Of a stretch of DNA of 64,000 nucleotides, positions 40,901 to 52,298 are shown one piece after another. A program made the translations under genes and the position numbers. The DNA is taken from contig OZ022499.1 in the NCBI GenBank assembly GCA_963989385.1, positions 33,596,993 to 33,660,992 of the forward strand, given 5' to 3'. The notes under the pieces were generated by a model. The model was not told where the DNA came from. It was given only the letters and a program-made list of their open reading frames with translations, and did not search any database. This DNA is from Ctena decussata (lineage: Eukaryota; Mollusca; Bivalvia; Lucinida; Lucinidae). Each line of letters starts with the position of its first letter. Position 1 is the stretch's first letter.

Positions 40901-41097
40901 GAAGCGGGTACTCAGTAGATTAAGAGCTGGTCTACTAATCTAGTGGTCCCAGGTTCTAAAACCCGCTGGAGGTGGGAATGTTTTCAATAGTAAAGGGGGT
41001 TCCATTGCACATTGCCTTTCTTTATCACCCTTCCATCATCCTGATATGACTGAAATACTGTTGAAAAGGATGTAAAATCACAAGTCATCCATCTATA
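40901..41097 (+). mobile_element. tRNA-derived SINE (CATCC-tail family)
   Basis: GGGTACTCAGTAGATTAAGA and GTCCCAGGTTCTAAAACCC form the tRNA-like head. The body GGTTCCATTGCACATTGCC and tail CACAAGTCATCCATC match the copy at 7111. Confidence 0.85.
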
Positions 41098-41099
41098 CA

Positions 41100-42255
41100 A
41101 AATGACCAAGGTTTATAAGATAGTTTACAAGATATATTTTCTTTTTTGCAAACGCATGTGAATCCGAATGTAAACAGTATCTCCTGTTTCCCAGGACTTT
41201 CTGATGAGACTTTAAATCATGGTCCCTGTCTCTATATGACCTTTGTGTTGGCGAGTTCACTCAATTGAACGTAAAAACAGTTTTGACTCTCGTTATTTGT
41301 TACATGATCAATACCAGTCCATTTAACAGACTATCTTTAACATGCTCCATGTCAGACCCATATTCAGATTGGCATGAAGCAACATTGTAATAGAGCTTCT
41401 GAAATAGACTGGCATGACATGTGTAGTTAAAATATACAGATGATGTACAAGAAAAAGTAAGATTGAGTCTGCTACCAGTCAAGGCTCAGCTCAGCCTACA
41501 ATTGCACCATAGTCAGAATATTTTCTCTTTCTTTAGTGATTCTAGGATTACTGGTGCAAACAGCGACCACTCCCGTACTCCCGTATCCAACTCCCGTAAA
41601 TATTCTGCTAAGGGAGGCAATTAATTAAATAGCCTTCTTTTGCAAGATATTCACGGTACTTTCTTTTTATCTATGTCAATATAGTGAAAGAACTGCAATT
41701 TTTCCCACTAATGTGTTAAAGACAAAATTCAATGCAACAAGAGCAAAAACCATCTAGAACCCAAAATGCTTGTCAATCTAAACTCGGAGATGGACCCATT
41801 ACCATAAGGCCCTGCCTAACTATTAATTCATTCACCTGAGCCTCCTGGAGACCATCGTTACAAGAATTAGAACAACATGAATTTTAACAGCCAGCCACTG
41901 AAAACAGCAGGAAGTACACAAACACGATCATGCAACAATGAGAACAACATGAAACTTTGCTCAATGGCGCATCACCGCCTCTTCATTAATTCAATATCCA
42001 TATAATTTCAATAATTTTATGCGCATGACAAGTTGCGGCAACTGAACCGAAAAGTTCCTGAGCATCAAACAGACACTTTATTAGATTAATAGCCACCCAC
42101 ATGCAATTATTGTAAAATTTCTATGCAGTTGCGGAAAAAGAACAATCAATAAGGAATGTCTGAAAATAATTTGGAACACTTGGGACTTGCTTAACCCCTA
42201 CCCTATTGACTTTCCAACATTTAAATTTGGACCAGTCCATACATTATTTTGAAGG
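41100..42255. other. No recognisable element
   Basis: AT-rich sequence. ORFs here are short and lack homology. Confidence 0.4.
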
Positions 42256-42260
42256 TGTGT

Positions 42261-42455
42261 TTAGCACTTAAAGTGCCCAAAATGAAAATAATTGAATTTT
42301 CAAACAGCATAGATCCAGATAAGGTGGCTCATGATGAGTCGCCTCATATATAGGCCTCTATTTTTTCATTTCTCAATACGATATAGCTTGGACAAAAAAA
42401 ACTTTTTTGAAATTATGCAAATTTTGTCTCTGCTTTTTTATGCTTTAAGGGTTAA
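42261..42455. mobile_element. TTAA-type MITE, decayed core
   Basis: TTAGCACTTAAAGTGCCC ... TTATGCTTTAAGGGTTAA. The core hairpin keeps AAGGTGGCTCATGATGAGTC but has lost its right end. Confidence 0.7.
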
Positions 42456-42776
42456 TAGGAAGACAACATTGTATGAGCGCAGACTGCTCCTAAGGAGCAC
42501 ACCTACCACTTTTTAAGGCTCCTTTTCTTAAAAGCTATCGTAATCTATTGAAAATTTCAAAGATCTGCTGAGTTACAAACTGCGCCTGAAGCTGAACATA
42601 ACTACTGAAAAGCTGAACGGCCTGACCCACAATGCCACCACCAATTACAGGCCGGTGTGGTCCACTTAACTACCATCTTTATGTTTTGAGGATACCATTC
42701 AACCTGTCATTCAAATACCAACATTGACACTAACACCTATCATTAGTACCTCTAAGTATTGGACAGAAATGCAAGA

Positions 42777-42842
42777 GCAATCAGTGCAGACCCTGATCAG
42801 ACTGCTCAAAAGAGCAGTCTGATCAGGGCATGCACTGTTTGC
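42777..42842. repeat. GCAAACAG hairpin module (66 bp), CTGATCAGACTGCTC stem
   Basis: Nearly perfect: CCCTGATCAGACTGCTC and GAGCAGTCTGATCAGGG around AAAA. Ends GCAATCAGTGCAGA and TGCACTGTTTGC. The outer context is unlike that of the TTAA MITEs. Confidence 0.8.
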
Positions 42843-43685
42843 CAAAAGTTTTATAAAACCTGCACTCAGACTTTGTATTTTCAAGGAGAAAAAATTTTGC
42901 AGCTATAGGGAAACAAATTATTTACTTTTAGCGTAAACTCCTTTTTGGAAGGGTTTTGTCACCAAGGGAAGTAAACAGGAGGTCGCAAAAGTTGTTTCCC
43001 TTTGTAAATATGGCAGAACAAAATGGGAGGTGTACCAGGCCTGTCAAAATTCAAACATGGAAAGTTTCCCTACTAAAATGTTTTGCGTGTCCGAAGAGCT
43101 ACTAGTTACGTTAGTTACAGTTGTCAAATTAACCCCACATAAACATCATTATTTCCCCTCAGGACAAGTCAAAGTGTGATTATCACTGCAGCTTGTTATG
43201 ACAGAGACCATCGAGAATGACACCTTGAGGTGTCCATGGTGTAATCAGTACTTGAAAATTTATGGTAATGTCACTTACAAAGAAATGCAAATTATAATGC
43301 AGAATGCAATGATAATTATTTCTGACTGTCATTTGCATACAGAGTACACTTCATGTCTTATTAAATATAGATAACTCTACCAGCCTTGAACACATTACTT
43401 TCAGCTAAGACAGAAAGAGTTGTCTTTCTTCCTGTATGACAATCAATTATAGGAGGCTTAACTGCAGCGCTTAAAGTCTGTTGAAATAAATAACAACAGC
43501 AAAGTCTATTAAGTTTGACCAATATTTTACTTATCATGAAGAGTGACGGTATTCATCATAGCACTGTTAAGGACTTGTCCATCCTTATTGGGATGAGTCC
43601 ATTTCTAGTTTTAAAGGGGGGGGGGAGAGGGGGTTCAGGTGAATGTTTTAATTTTGATTGTATTACTGCATAGAAATTCCTGTAA

Positions 43686-43750
43686 ACAAACAGTGTAGAC
43701 ACTGTTCAGATGCAGCATTGTGAGGCGTCTGAATTTGGGTCACTGTTTGC
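43686..43750. repeat. GCAAACAG hairpin module, decayed stem
   Basis: ACAAACAGTGTAGACACTG ... TTGGGTCACTGTTTGC. Stem CAGATGCAGCATTGTGAGGC partly paired. A G-run lies upstream at about 43615. Confidence 0.5.
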
Positions 43751-43966
43751 ATATGTCCCAAAAATGGGTTTCCAGGTTAAAAAGGGTTAAAATTACCAGT
43801 GAATATGCAGGTAACATGCCCCATCACTGTTAGATGCAATGTCATTTTGTTATTTCTGAATGACTTGTTAGTCAAAAAAGCCTTTTCATTAAGACACCAT
43901 TAGCATTTTTATGATGTTGGATACAAAAGGAGCAACAATGCACAGACTAAACATCATAACACTAGG

Positions 43967-44179
43967 GGAGAGTCAGGTAACTTCGGACAGGCGGGTAAAT
44001 TCGGACATACAATTGCAAACAGTGAAAATCCAGATGAGACGGCTCATCATGAGCCGTCTCATCAGGATTTTCTCTGTTTGGCCAGTTAATTTTTGTTTTA
44101 GTTCTAAACAACTGACATGTAAAGGAAACAATGTCAGTGTCCGAAATTACCCGCTGTCCGAAGTTACCCGACTCTCCCC
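43967..44179. mobile_element. TA-flanked MITE (GGGGAGAGTC ends) carrying the hairpin module
   Basis: TA-GGGGAGAGTCAGGTAACTTC ... GAAGTTACCCGACTCTCCCC-TA, with inner TTCGGACAG repeats. At its centre (44015-44082) lies a GCAAACAGTG...CTGTTTG hairpin with a GAGACGGCTCATCATGAGCC stem, the same module as in TTAA MITEs but in different termini. Confidence 0.8.
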
Positions 44180-44709
44180 TATGCCATGGTGTACCATGAT
44201 TTACGCAGGTCAATGGCAACTTATTTCCCAGCACTCTGACATTTTAAGCAACATCATTTTGACATTTTTTTAGTCAAAGGGTCATAACTATGACTATATT
44301 AACTTGCCACCATTTCATTGCAAATTACATGTGTATTGTAAAACACTTAGGACACTTTGCATGGCCTCAGATAAGTTCTCAAAATAATTTCTTATACAAT
44401 GTACATGTATCTCCAAAAAGTATGTAATTTGTCTTCACACTAGAACAGGGTTGCAAACTTGGCATACATCCTCCAGCTGCGACACAATTGGGTGCCACAC
44501 ATTCTCCACTTTGTAATTCCCTGATTTTTTCAATTCCCTCTCAATTTCCCTGACCAACAATCACAAAATTCCCTGACTTCTCCTGACATATAAAACAATC
44601 TTTTTCCTAACCATAATGCAAGCCTGCTTGAACCAAATGAAGCAGTTCAAATGTTCCAAGAACCAACTTTTATACAGAGCAAAGGGCAATAACTGATACA
44701 GGACTAATT

Positions 44710-44818
44710 CTAATGTGCTTAAGTATTGGGACACTAATAAACATTAATTTTCCATTTGGGACAAATGGAAAATTAATGGTTTTTAGGTGTCCCAAAACAT
44801 GTACTTAAGCATATTAGG
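44710..44818. mobile_element. Palindromic MITE, CTAATGTGCTTAAGTATTGG family
   Basis: CTAATGTGCTTAAGTATTGG ... TACTTAAGCATATTAG. Centre TTTCCATTTGGGACAAATGG. The left half recurs at about 55612-55655 in front of a stem-loop element. Confidence 0.7.
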
Positions 44819-45243
44819 GAAAGTGCAATTATGATCAACAGAATAACTTTTTATTAATTTTCTCTCTGAATTATCTTATCATACTGGAATCCTGCATGGG
44901 CAATAACTCTGATAGCATTTGCAAACATGACCAAAAGATGACACCACTAACCTTGCAAAGATGACATCATTAAATTCCACTAGAAGGTCATATAATTTAC
45001 AGCACCTGATGATGTTTCATAAGGACATGTAATTGAGATTTCGTATACTCCGTCACCATATCAAGGGCTTGCCGGGCTCTCGAGATTTATGTATTAATAA
45101 GCCCGGTAAGATATGACATACCTAGGAGATGGGTACTCATAAAACCATCTATGTCAATAAAATGAGGAAAGTGTGGTCGATACCGTAAATAATCTGTCAC
45201 GACTTTGCGGAGAAAATATTCCTTCACTTTTGTAAATAATTGA

Positions 45244-45300
45244 CCACAATTAAAAAGGGAGGCAGGGTTGTTCCCCCTGAAAGTGTACCCATTTACTTTA
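45244..45300. repeat. Fragment of GGAAAGAATTTGCTCC foldback family
   Basis: AAAGGGAGGCAGGGTTGTTC, CCCCTGAAAGTGTACCCATT is its outer arm only. It lies inside a 97-codon minus ORF that is therefore not a gene. Confidence 0.6.
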
Positions 45301-45663
45301 ACATTAATCATGAAAACTCTGGCAGCAAAAGTGTTTATAAAATGCTCAAAATTTGGTCTGAGCCCACCTTCAAATTTCAAAAGTTTTTAGGGTATATACA
45401 TTTTACAATGTACTAAGCAAAACATACAGACAACACAGATCTTGTCCAAGAATTTTATCATGAAGATGACAAGTAAACAAACACCAATATGTAAAATATA
45501 TTCTTGTATGGTTTTATATCAAAGCAAACATTGGAGTGTCTTCATACATGTATGTCAGAACTGCAAATATATCGATTGCATTTCAAACTTTACATTGTAC
45601 ATTTTTTCCTGCTATTTCTACAATTCCAGTGGCCTTGCAAGTCCTCAGCAGAGTGGGTATACA

Positions 45664-46002
45664 CAGGGTATAAACCAGTCCGCCAATTTTCGCCTCCTGC
45701 AGAGACTGTCCATCATATTTGGCTTCCACCGAGACTGTCCGTGATCTCTTGCTTCCTGCAGGGACTACTATCCTCGAAAAATTGCTTCCTGTCGAGACTG
45801 TTCGCGTGACTTTGCTTCCTGCCGAGAGCCTCGGCAGGAAGCCAGGAAGCAGAATCATGTGGACAGTTTCTGCAGGAAGCCATTTATCATGTACAGAAGT
45901 CTCAGCAGGAAGCAAGAGATCGCTGACAGTCTCGGCGGAAGCCAAATATGATGGACAGTCTCTGCAGGAAGCAAAAATTGGCGGACTGGTTTATACCCTG
46001 TG
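45664..46002. mobile_element. CTGCAGGAAGC-rich foldback element (copy 2, complete)
   Basis: CAGGGTATAAACCAGTCCGC ... GCGGACTGGTTTATACCCTG, perfect ends. Arms hold several GCTTCCTG(C/T)(A/C)GAGACTGT subunits, mirrored as ACAGTCTC(T/G)GC(A/G)GGAAGC. Centre GAGAGCCTCGGCAGGAAGCC. 339 bp. Confidence 0.85.
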
Positions 46003-46620
46003 GTATAAATATTTTCAACATATAACTGGTCCTTTATCAGAGTTCAAGCCACTGATTATTGTTGGGTGATTTAGCTGTACATAACTTTGCGAATTTTTTT
46101 TCTTATTTTTCTAAAAAAAAGAAAGAAAATATGGCAAGACTCCTCAGCAAACCAAACTCGGTAATGCAGCTCTAAAACAGGCCCACAAGACTAGGAATAG
46201 AAATTACATTATTTCTCATACTTATCTTTAAACCACCATCTTAGAACAGAACAGAACAGAACTTTGTAACATATAAAACTCAGGCCACACACAGGTTGCA
46301 TAAAAGTATACATATACCGACTTATCTGGGCAACTGAAGCTTTGGTCAATGCAAAACTTCTTTTTATTTCTTAATTTCATATTCCATCAGCATTAACAAC
46401 AATTAAGTAATAAAGATTGTTTTTCTTCTCTTTTTGAGTCTCACAAAACTCACCGATAACAGACTGTATTGTGAGTGACATTTTTACAGTACAAGCAATA
46501 ATTCCAGTATCTTTTTAATACAAAATGCTACTTTGAATTATCGTCTAACACAAACTTGTTCTCTTGTGTGCCTTTTGTTCATTCATAAAAAAATCGTATT
46601 AAAGGCTGTATTATTAATAA

Positions 46621-46688
46621 GCAAAAAGTGTAGATACAGGTCAGACTGCTCCTTCTGAAGCAGTCTAATCAGGGTCTACGCTGTTTGC
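46621..46688. repeat. GCAAACAG hairpin module (68 bp), TCAGACTGCTTC stem
   Basis: GCAAAAAGTGTAGATACAGG ... AGGGTCTACGCTGTTTGC. Stem TCAGACTGCTCC/GAAGCAGTCTAATCA. Confidence 0.7.
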
Positions 46689-47108
46689 CATTCCACTAAC
46701 AGTTTTTGAACAATGTGGCAGATGATTAAGTCTTTTATTTTCCCTAATTTTATGAGGGTTATACAATTTTTAAATGTTTTGAGTGATTTTGGTAACTGGG
46801 GAAAAAATTCAGTAATCACACAAAAATAAGCTTTTAGTGTAATCAATAAATCAAAATGTAACATCTCTGGACAAAGAATCAAAACAGTTCTAAGTGCCAG
46901 AACCAGTCTGTAAATCAACGCCATTCCACCATTCTGTGCCAATAACCTCCGAATAACCCCAAATTAGGAAACAAAATCAGAGACCCTATTTGGAATCGTT
47001 CTGTAGTTTTCCAGTACTTGTGTTCCCAAGAGTAATTACAGGAGCTGCATATAAGGTGAAAAGTTTGGTAACAGTTCTAATAATTTTTTGTTCATATTTC
47101 ATTTAAAC

Positions 47109-47352
47109 ATATGAGCCGCGACGCGAGAAAACCAACAATGTGGTTGTGCGCCCAGCGCAGACTCAGATCAGCCTGGGCATCCGCCCAGTCTGATCAGAGT
47201 CTTCGCTGTCCGCATGGAGGTAACTTCGACCCTAAGCTACCCTTTAAGCGCTTAGCAAAGGGTGTGATCAGATTGGGCGGATGCCCAGACTGATCTGACT
47301 CTGCGCTGGGCGCACAACCACATTGTTGGTTTTCTCGTGTCGCGGCTCATAT
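47109..47352. mobile_element. Double-hairpin foldback element (copy 6)
   Basis: ATATGAGCCGCGACGCGAGA ... TCTCGTGTCGCGGCTCATAT. Complete, 244 bp. GTGGTTGTGCGCCCAGCGCA pairs with TGCGCTGGGCGCACAACCAC. Confidence 0.9.
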
Positions 47353-47644
47353 AAAGAACTAAGAACTTTTATCCCAGAATTGTCATCAAAAGTCCCCCTT
47401 TATCTGGAGCTTGCATTACGGAACACTCCCTGGAACTAAAATTAATTCAAGTTTGGTAATTGTCGCTTGTCATACTGTTGGATATCTCTAAAGGACGAAA
47501 TTACCAACTTGTTAAGTTTATTTCCTGCGGGCAACATTCCAATCTTGATTCTAATAACAAAATGCTTCCTTGACTCGAAACACGAGAGATCTGGCTCAAA
47601 ATACATCAAAAACAGCTACCAATAATACAATACTGCCACTAAAA

Positions 47645-48870
47645 GCTGAATACTTGGAAAACAGCTTCTAATAGCTAAATTAATGAAATACAGCTGATGA
47701 CAGCTGAAGACTTAGAATACAGCTAATGATAGCTGAAGACATGGAATACAGCCAATGATAGCTGAAGACATGGAATACAGCTGATGACAACTGACAACAT
47801 TGAATACAGCTAATGATAGCTAAAAACAGGGAATATAGCTAATGACATCTGAAGACATTACATGGAATACAGCTAATACCAGCTGACGACATGGATTACA
47901 GCTATTGATAGCTGAAGACATGAAGTGCTACTAATGATAGCTGAAGACATGGAGTTCACCTAATGACAGCTGAAGACATGTCACTGAATACAGCTTATAC
48001 CAGCTAATAACCACTGAAGACATGGAATACAGCTAATAATAGCTGAAGACATAAGATACAACTTATGATAGCTGAAGACATGGAATACAGCTTATGACAG
48101 AAGATGAAGACATGGAATACAGCAAAGACAGCTGAAGACACGGAATACAGCTAATGATAGCTGAAGAAATGGAATATAGTTAATGAAAGCTGAAGACGTG
48201 GAATACACCTACTTATAGCTAAATACATAGAATACACCTGATGATAGCTAAAGACATCAAATACAGCTTATGATAGATGAAGACATTGAATACAGCTCAT
48301 GAAAGCTGAAGACATGGAATACAGCTAATGATAGCTAAAGACATAGAATACAGCTAATGATAGATCAAGAGATGGAATACAGCTAAGTATAGCTGAAGAC
48401 ATGGAATACACCCAATGAAGGCTGAAGACATGGAATGAAGACATGGAATACAGCTAATGGTAGATGAATTCATGAAATACAGTTTATGATAGCTGAAGAC
48501 ATGGAATACAGCTAATAATACCTGTAGTTGAAGACTTTGAATTCAGCTAATTACAGCTGAAGACATCGAATACAGCTTATAACAACTGAAGACATGGAAT
48601 ATAGCTAATGATAGCTGAAGATATGTAATACTGCTAATGACAGCTGAAAATATGTAATGCAGCAAATGACAGCTGAAGACATGGAATACAGGTAATGATA
48701 GATGAAGACATGGAATACAGCTAATGATAGCTGAAGACATGGAATACAGCTGATGATAGCTGAAGACATGGAATACAGCTAATGATAGCTGAAGACATGG
48801 AATACAGCTAATGATAGCTGAAGACATGGAATACAGCTTATGACATGTAATGCAGCAAATGACAGCTGAA
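47645..48870. repeat. 29-bp minisatellite, about 40 units
   Basis: Unit AGCTGAAGACATGGAATACA then GCTAATGAT, 29 bp in its best-preserved part (48690-48830) and variable elsewhere. The minus-strand 118-codon ORF is repeat-driven. Ends at a hairpin module. Confidence 0.9.
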
Positions 48871-48953
48871 CCCTGATCAGACTGCTCTTTCAGGAGCAAG
48901 GCAGTCTGATCTGGGTCTGCAGGAGCAGTCTGATCAGGGTCTTCAATGTTTAC
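48870..48953. repeat. Hairpin module, CTGATCAGACTGCTC stem, rearranged
   Basis: CCCTGATCAGACTGCTC, GAGCAAGGCAGTCTGATC and a second GAGCAGTCTGATCAGGG. The right arm is duplicated, and the left end is replaced by the minisatellite. Confidence 0.6.
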
Positions 48954-49582
48954 TCAGAACTCTCAGTCCCAATACATATATTTCAAATTTTTATGGTATC
49001 CATATAAATCTCTATCATGCCTAAAATATGATTTTCATACTGCATGTGCAAACTGAACTTTATGTTTTTTTTACTTATAGCGAGGTAAAAGCCCTGAAAT
49101 TTCAATTTATTCTTCTCATATATGTTCGTAAATTAAGCTCATACAATTTGTAAAATATGAACTTTTCAGATGAATATCATTTCAATACAGATCACTTCAT
49201 TTTACCATGAACCCAAATCAGTCTTTTCAAAACATTTGTTTGCACACAAGAAAATATTTGCACAGAACTAAATACCAACTTATGTCAATTCTTAAACTAT
49301 AAAAGGAAAATTATTAGTATTAAACTCTAAAATATGTTTGCAGAAAAAAAAGTTACTCGGAGTTCAAAAATCTAAAAATGTTCTTCTGCAGCCTTTCTAA
49401 GGTACACAACATTATCATGCAAACTTTGACTTAATGAATTTATGAAAATTGGTGAAATGATTTTAATACTACAATTTTCTCCCACATTTTCAACTGGCTA
49501 TTTTAAAAACTGGCAATTAACTTGTTATAAACAGTGAAGGCCCTGATCAGAGTTTCATTTTTCTACAGATAAGTCAAAATAA

Positions 49583-50690
49583 AACAAGAGCTGTCGCCTG
49601 ATAGCATAGCTCGCCTAAATTGGTGCCTGCCCATCGCACAGTCACTCAATAATGGTGGTGTGGTTTGCATTGCATAAAACTTCAGGCAAGCATGTCCATT
49701 AATGACAACACATTTACTAACAAAAGCTATCTCAGAAATGTCTTAAAATAAAAGTAAAATAAAAACAAATTCCATGTGAAATTTCAAAGTCCATGATCTT
49801 GAGATCAGAACTGAGGGGTAGGGGTGGGGTGGGGGGTAGAGGGGTGCAGGATGAATCGAACCCCTGAACCATTATCTAACATCAGTTCAAGTATTAGTAT
49901 AAACTGACTCCATTGTGGCACTGTAAAATTATGTCTTCATTGATATAAAATTTTAACCAAAATCTTTAAGACAAAATTCTAAGTCCATGACCTTGACTTC
50001 AAGGTCATCCAGTGGGGTTAGTTAGTATATAGTATTTTGTGAAAACTCAAAAAAGTGTAAACCTAATCTATGCCAAGCATTATGAATCAGCATGCAACTA
50101 GAAAACTTTAATCAAAAACAAAATTCCTAAGTCCATGACCTCGACATCAAGGTCACTAAGCAGAGTTGGGAACTTTGGACGAATATCTAACTACAGTGCA
50201 AGTATCAAACAAATCAATCCATGGGTTCAGGAGATATGTGTCTTAAAAAACTTTAAACAAAACATCCAAACCATAAAAAGACAATTTTCTAAGTCCATGA
50301 CCTTGACATCAAGGTCAATGAGTGGGGTGGGGGTCGTACTTGGAAAACTTTGGACTGATTATTACTACAGTGCAAATATCAAAAGAATTCCTCCATGGGT
50401 TAAGGGGACATTGGGCTTTAAAAAACTTTAACCAAAACTCCGATTTTCTAAGTTCATGACCTTGACATCAAGGTCACTGAGTGGGGTGGGGGTCGTACCC
50501 TGTAAAACTTTGGACTAATATCTAACTACAGCGCAAGTATCAAAAGAATCCATCCCCTGGTTAAGGAGATATAGGCCTCTAAAAAACTTAAACCAAAACA
50601 TCCAATCCGGACGCGGATGCGGACACTGATGCCGATGCCAGGGTGACAACAATAGTTCTTCCTGACCTTTCGTTCAGGCAAGCTAATGAC
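49583..50690. mobile_element. Helentron/pearl-like element with TCAAGGTCA palindrome monomers
   Basis: 5' ACAAGAGCTGTCGCCTGATA with ATAGCTCGCCT; 3' hairpin CCTGACCTTTCGTTCAGG then CAAGCTAA, so the (T)AGCT(C/T)GCCT motif is inverted at the two ends. The core has irregular monomers starting AAGTCCATGACC at about 49788, 49981, 50129, 50291 and 50450 (periods 193, 148, 162, 159). (GGACGCGGATGCGGACACTG) sits before the hairpin. Four monomers carry TGACCTTGACATCAAGGTCA or a close variant. Confidence 0.6.
49815..49845 (+). other. G-quadruplex-capable G-run
   Basis: GGGGTAGGGGTGGGGTGGGG continues GGTAGAGGGG: five G-runs of four or more with 1-5 base loops. It lies within the first monomer of the Helentron-like element. 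Formation is inference. Confidence 0.6.
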
Positions 50691-50981
50691 TTTGTTACTT
50701 TTGCTTTTATTGTTGTTTTTTTCTACAACCAAAATAAACATGTATGTAGAAATAGGTTTGTGTTCAAACATTCAAATGGCATTAGTCTGATGTACTATAT
50801 TTGTCAACAAATCATCATCGACTTTTCCTGGAATCGCATCTCAAGAAATCTACAAGCGTTTCACTGCAATAAGCCTATGAACTGGTAAGAAATGAGAACA
50901 TAAACATTGCCAAATAGGCGGCTCATCTAGATTTTGACTGTTAACCCATTCCATACGGGATACCCCTTTAGGGTTATCTGG

Positions 50982-51048
50982 GCATACAGTTTGGATCCAG
51001 ATCAGGCCCCACAAATGTGGGGCCTGATCTGAGATCCAAACTGTTTGC
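50982..51048. repeat. GCAAACAG hairpin module (67 bp), GGCCCCACA stem
   Basis: GCATACAGTTTGGATCCAGA ... ATCCAAACTGTTTGC. Stem GATCAGGCCCCACA/TGTGGGGCCTGATC. The host repeat begins TTAACCCATTCCATACGG (50941) and ends near CAATGAGTTAA (about 51165), so the outer ends are TTAA. Confidence 0.8.
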
Positions 51049-51274
51049 TGCCTAGCCATCATTTCTGCAAGAGTTAGTTAGACCAATATTGTCAAAATGT
51101 TCTTGATTTTTGATGCAGACGACAATTTCAGCACAAACAAAAAATACCCAGAATTCAATGAGTTAAGGCATTTTGTCCACATATTTCGGGTAAAAAGGTT
51201 AAGTACAACTCAATCAAATACAAACAATCACAATCAAATATACTATTTGCATTCAAAGTCATTTAAATTCCTAC

Positions 51275-51347
51275 CTTCATAGCTATTTATAGCCTTGTAA
51301 TCGTTCGCCCTGAAGTACTTTCCATGTTTACAAATAATATCCACCAT
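51275..51347 (-). CDS. Possible alternative first coding exon of the nesprin-like gene
   Basis: Minus-strand ATG with a good Kozak context (GAAATGG) and an in-frame stop upstream. It opens 24 codons (MVDIICKHGKYFRANDYKAI, then NSYE) and ends one base into a codon at GAAG|GTAGGA. Spliced to 21813 this gives ...[12 protein letters not shown] in frame. Giant CH-spectrin genes often use several promoters with different first exons. Chance is a real alternative: the peptide has no recognised homology and the phase match alone is a one-in-three event. Confidence 0.3.
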
Positions 51348-51814
51348 TTCTACGAGCCATGACCACTCTCGGAATGGTCAGCCTCCTCCTGCCAGATGTC
51401 TGATAATACTTCTGTGACTAGTAATCGCATTTAAAGCTCATCTTCAATACACACTTGTCACATGACTGACACATGACTTTGCATGTCGATTTCACATTAA
51501 GCATGTCTGTCTGTTTCATTTTTTTTTTATTTCTCCAGGGAACGGCATATTTCCAGTTGAACCAATAAGGGAACTGGTCAGTCACATGTCATGGTTCCAC
51601 TCTGATCACATGACCTCTTGGAATAATTTTGTTAATTCATCCTATAGTTAATTATCGGTATTGATCTAGGATTCTGGAGTCAATTTTGTTCCAAATATTA
51701 CTATTGTCTTAACTGGGCTCAGCCCTGAATGTCACTTGATCATGTGACAGAAGCTGATTGATTGCCATGACAAACATTATACTGGGGCAAAAACAACTTA
51801 CCAACAGGCTGAGC

Positions 51815-51868
51815 CAGATCAGACTGCTGCTTACGAGGAAAGTGTGATCAGGGTCTACACTGTTTCTA
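51815..51868. repeat. Hairpin module, partly decayed
   Basis: GAGCCAGATCAGACTGCTGC ... GTGTGATCAGGGTCTACACT, then GTTTCT. Left end missing. Confidence 0.45.
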
Positions 51869-52298
51869 ACTGTGCCAGTAAGTTTTACAAAACTTTTGGT
51901 TAAAATATTAACTATGGACCAAACTTCACTTTACAACTACAACGTGTAAATTCCTGGCCTAAATTTTCAGAAACAATTTTCGTCCAAATCCCAAATCCAA
52001 CCTTTTAATCAAGTTTTATGTCCATTCCCAATGACAGAGGACTGCACCATCAACTGATCAAGGACAATAATCTCAACTAGCGGTATCAATTTGTTGTAAT
52101 AAAACCTCTAGCCAATCAAGTGAACCCCATTACATATGCATCAGGAAGTGAATTAATCGTCAACATCGGAGAATGGTGGAGCTAAATTGCTTGACACCAC
52201 TAAGATTTCAATGGTTTCTTGTCTTGCTCAATCTCTCACTTGGCCAAGCTCTTGCTGAGGAGAATCTGATGAAAATCCTTAGCTTTTAGTGCATGCTT

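Noticed and set aside
45087..45380. 97-codon minus-strand ORF
   Set aside because: Overlaps an arm of the GGAAAGAATTTGCTCC foldback family; no homology.
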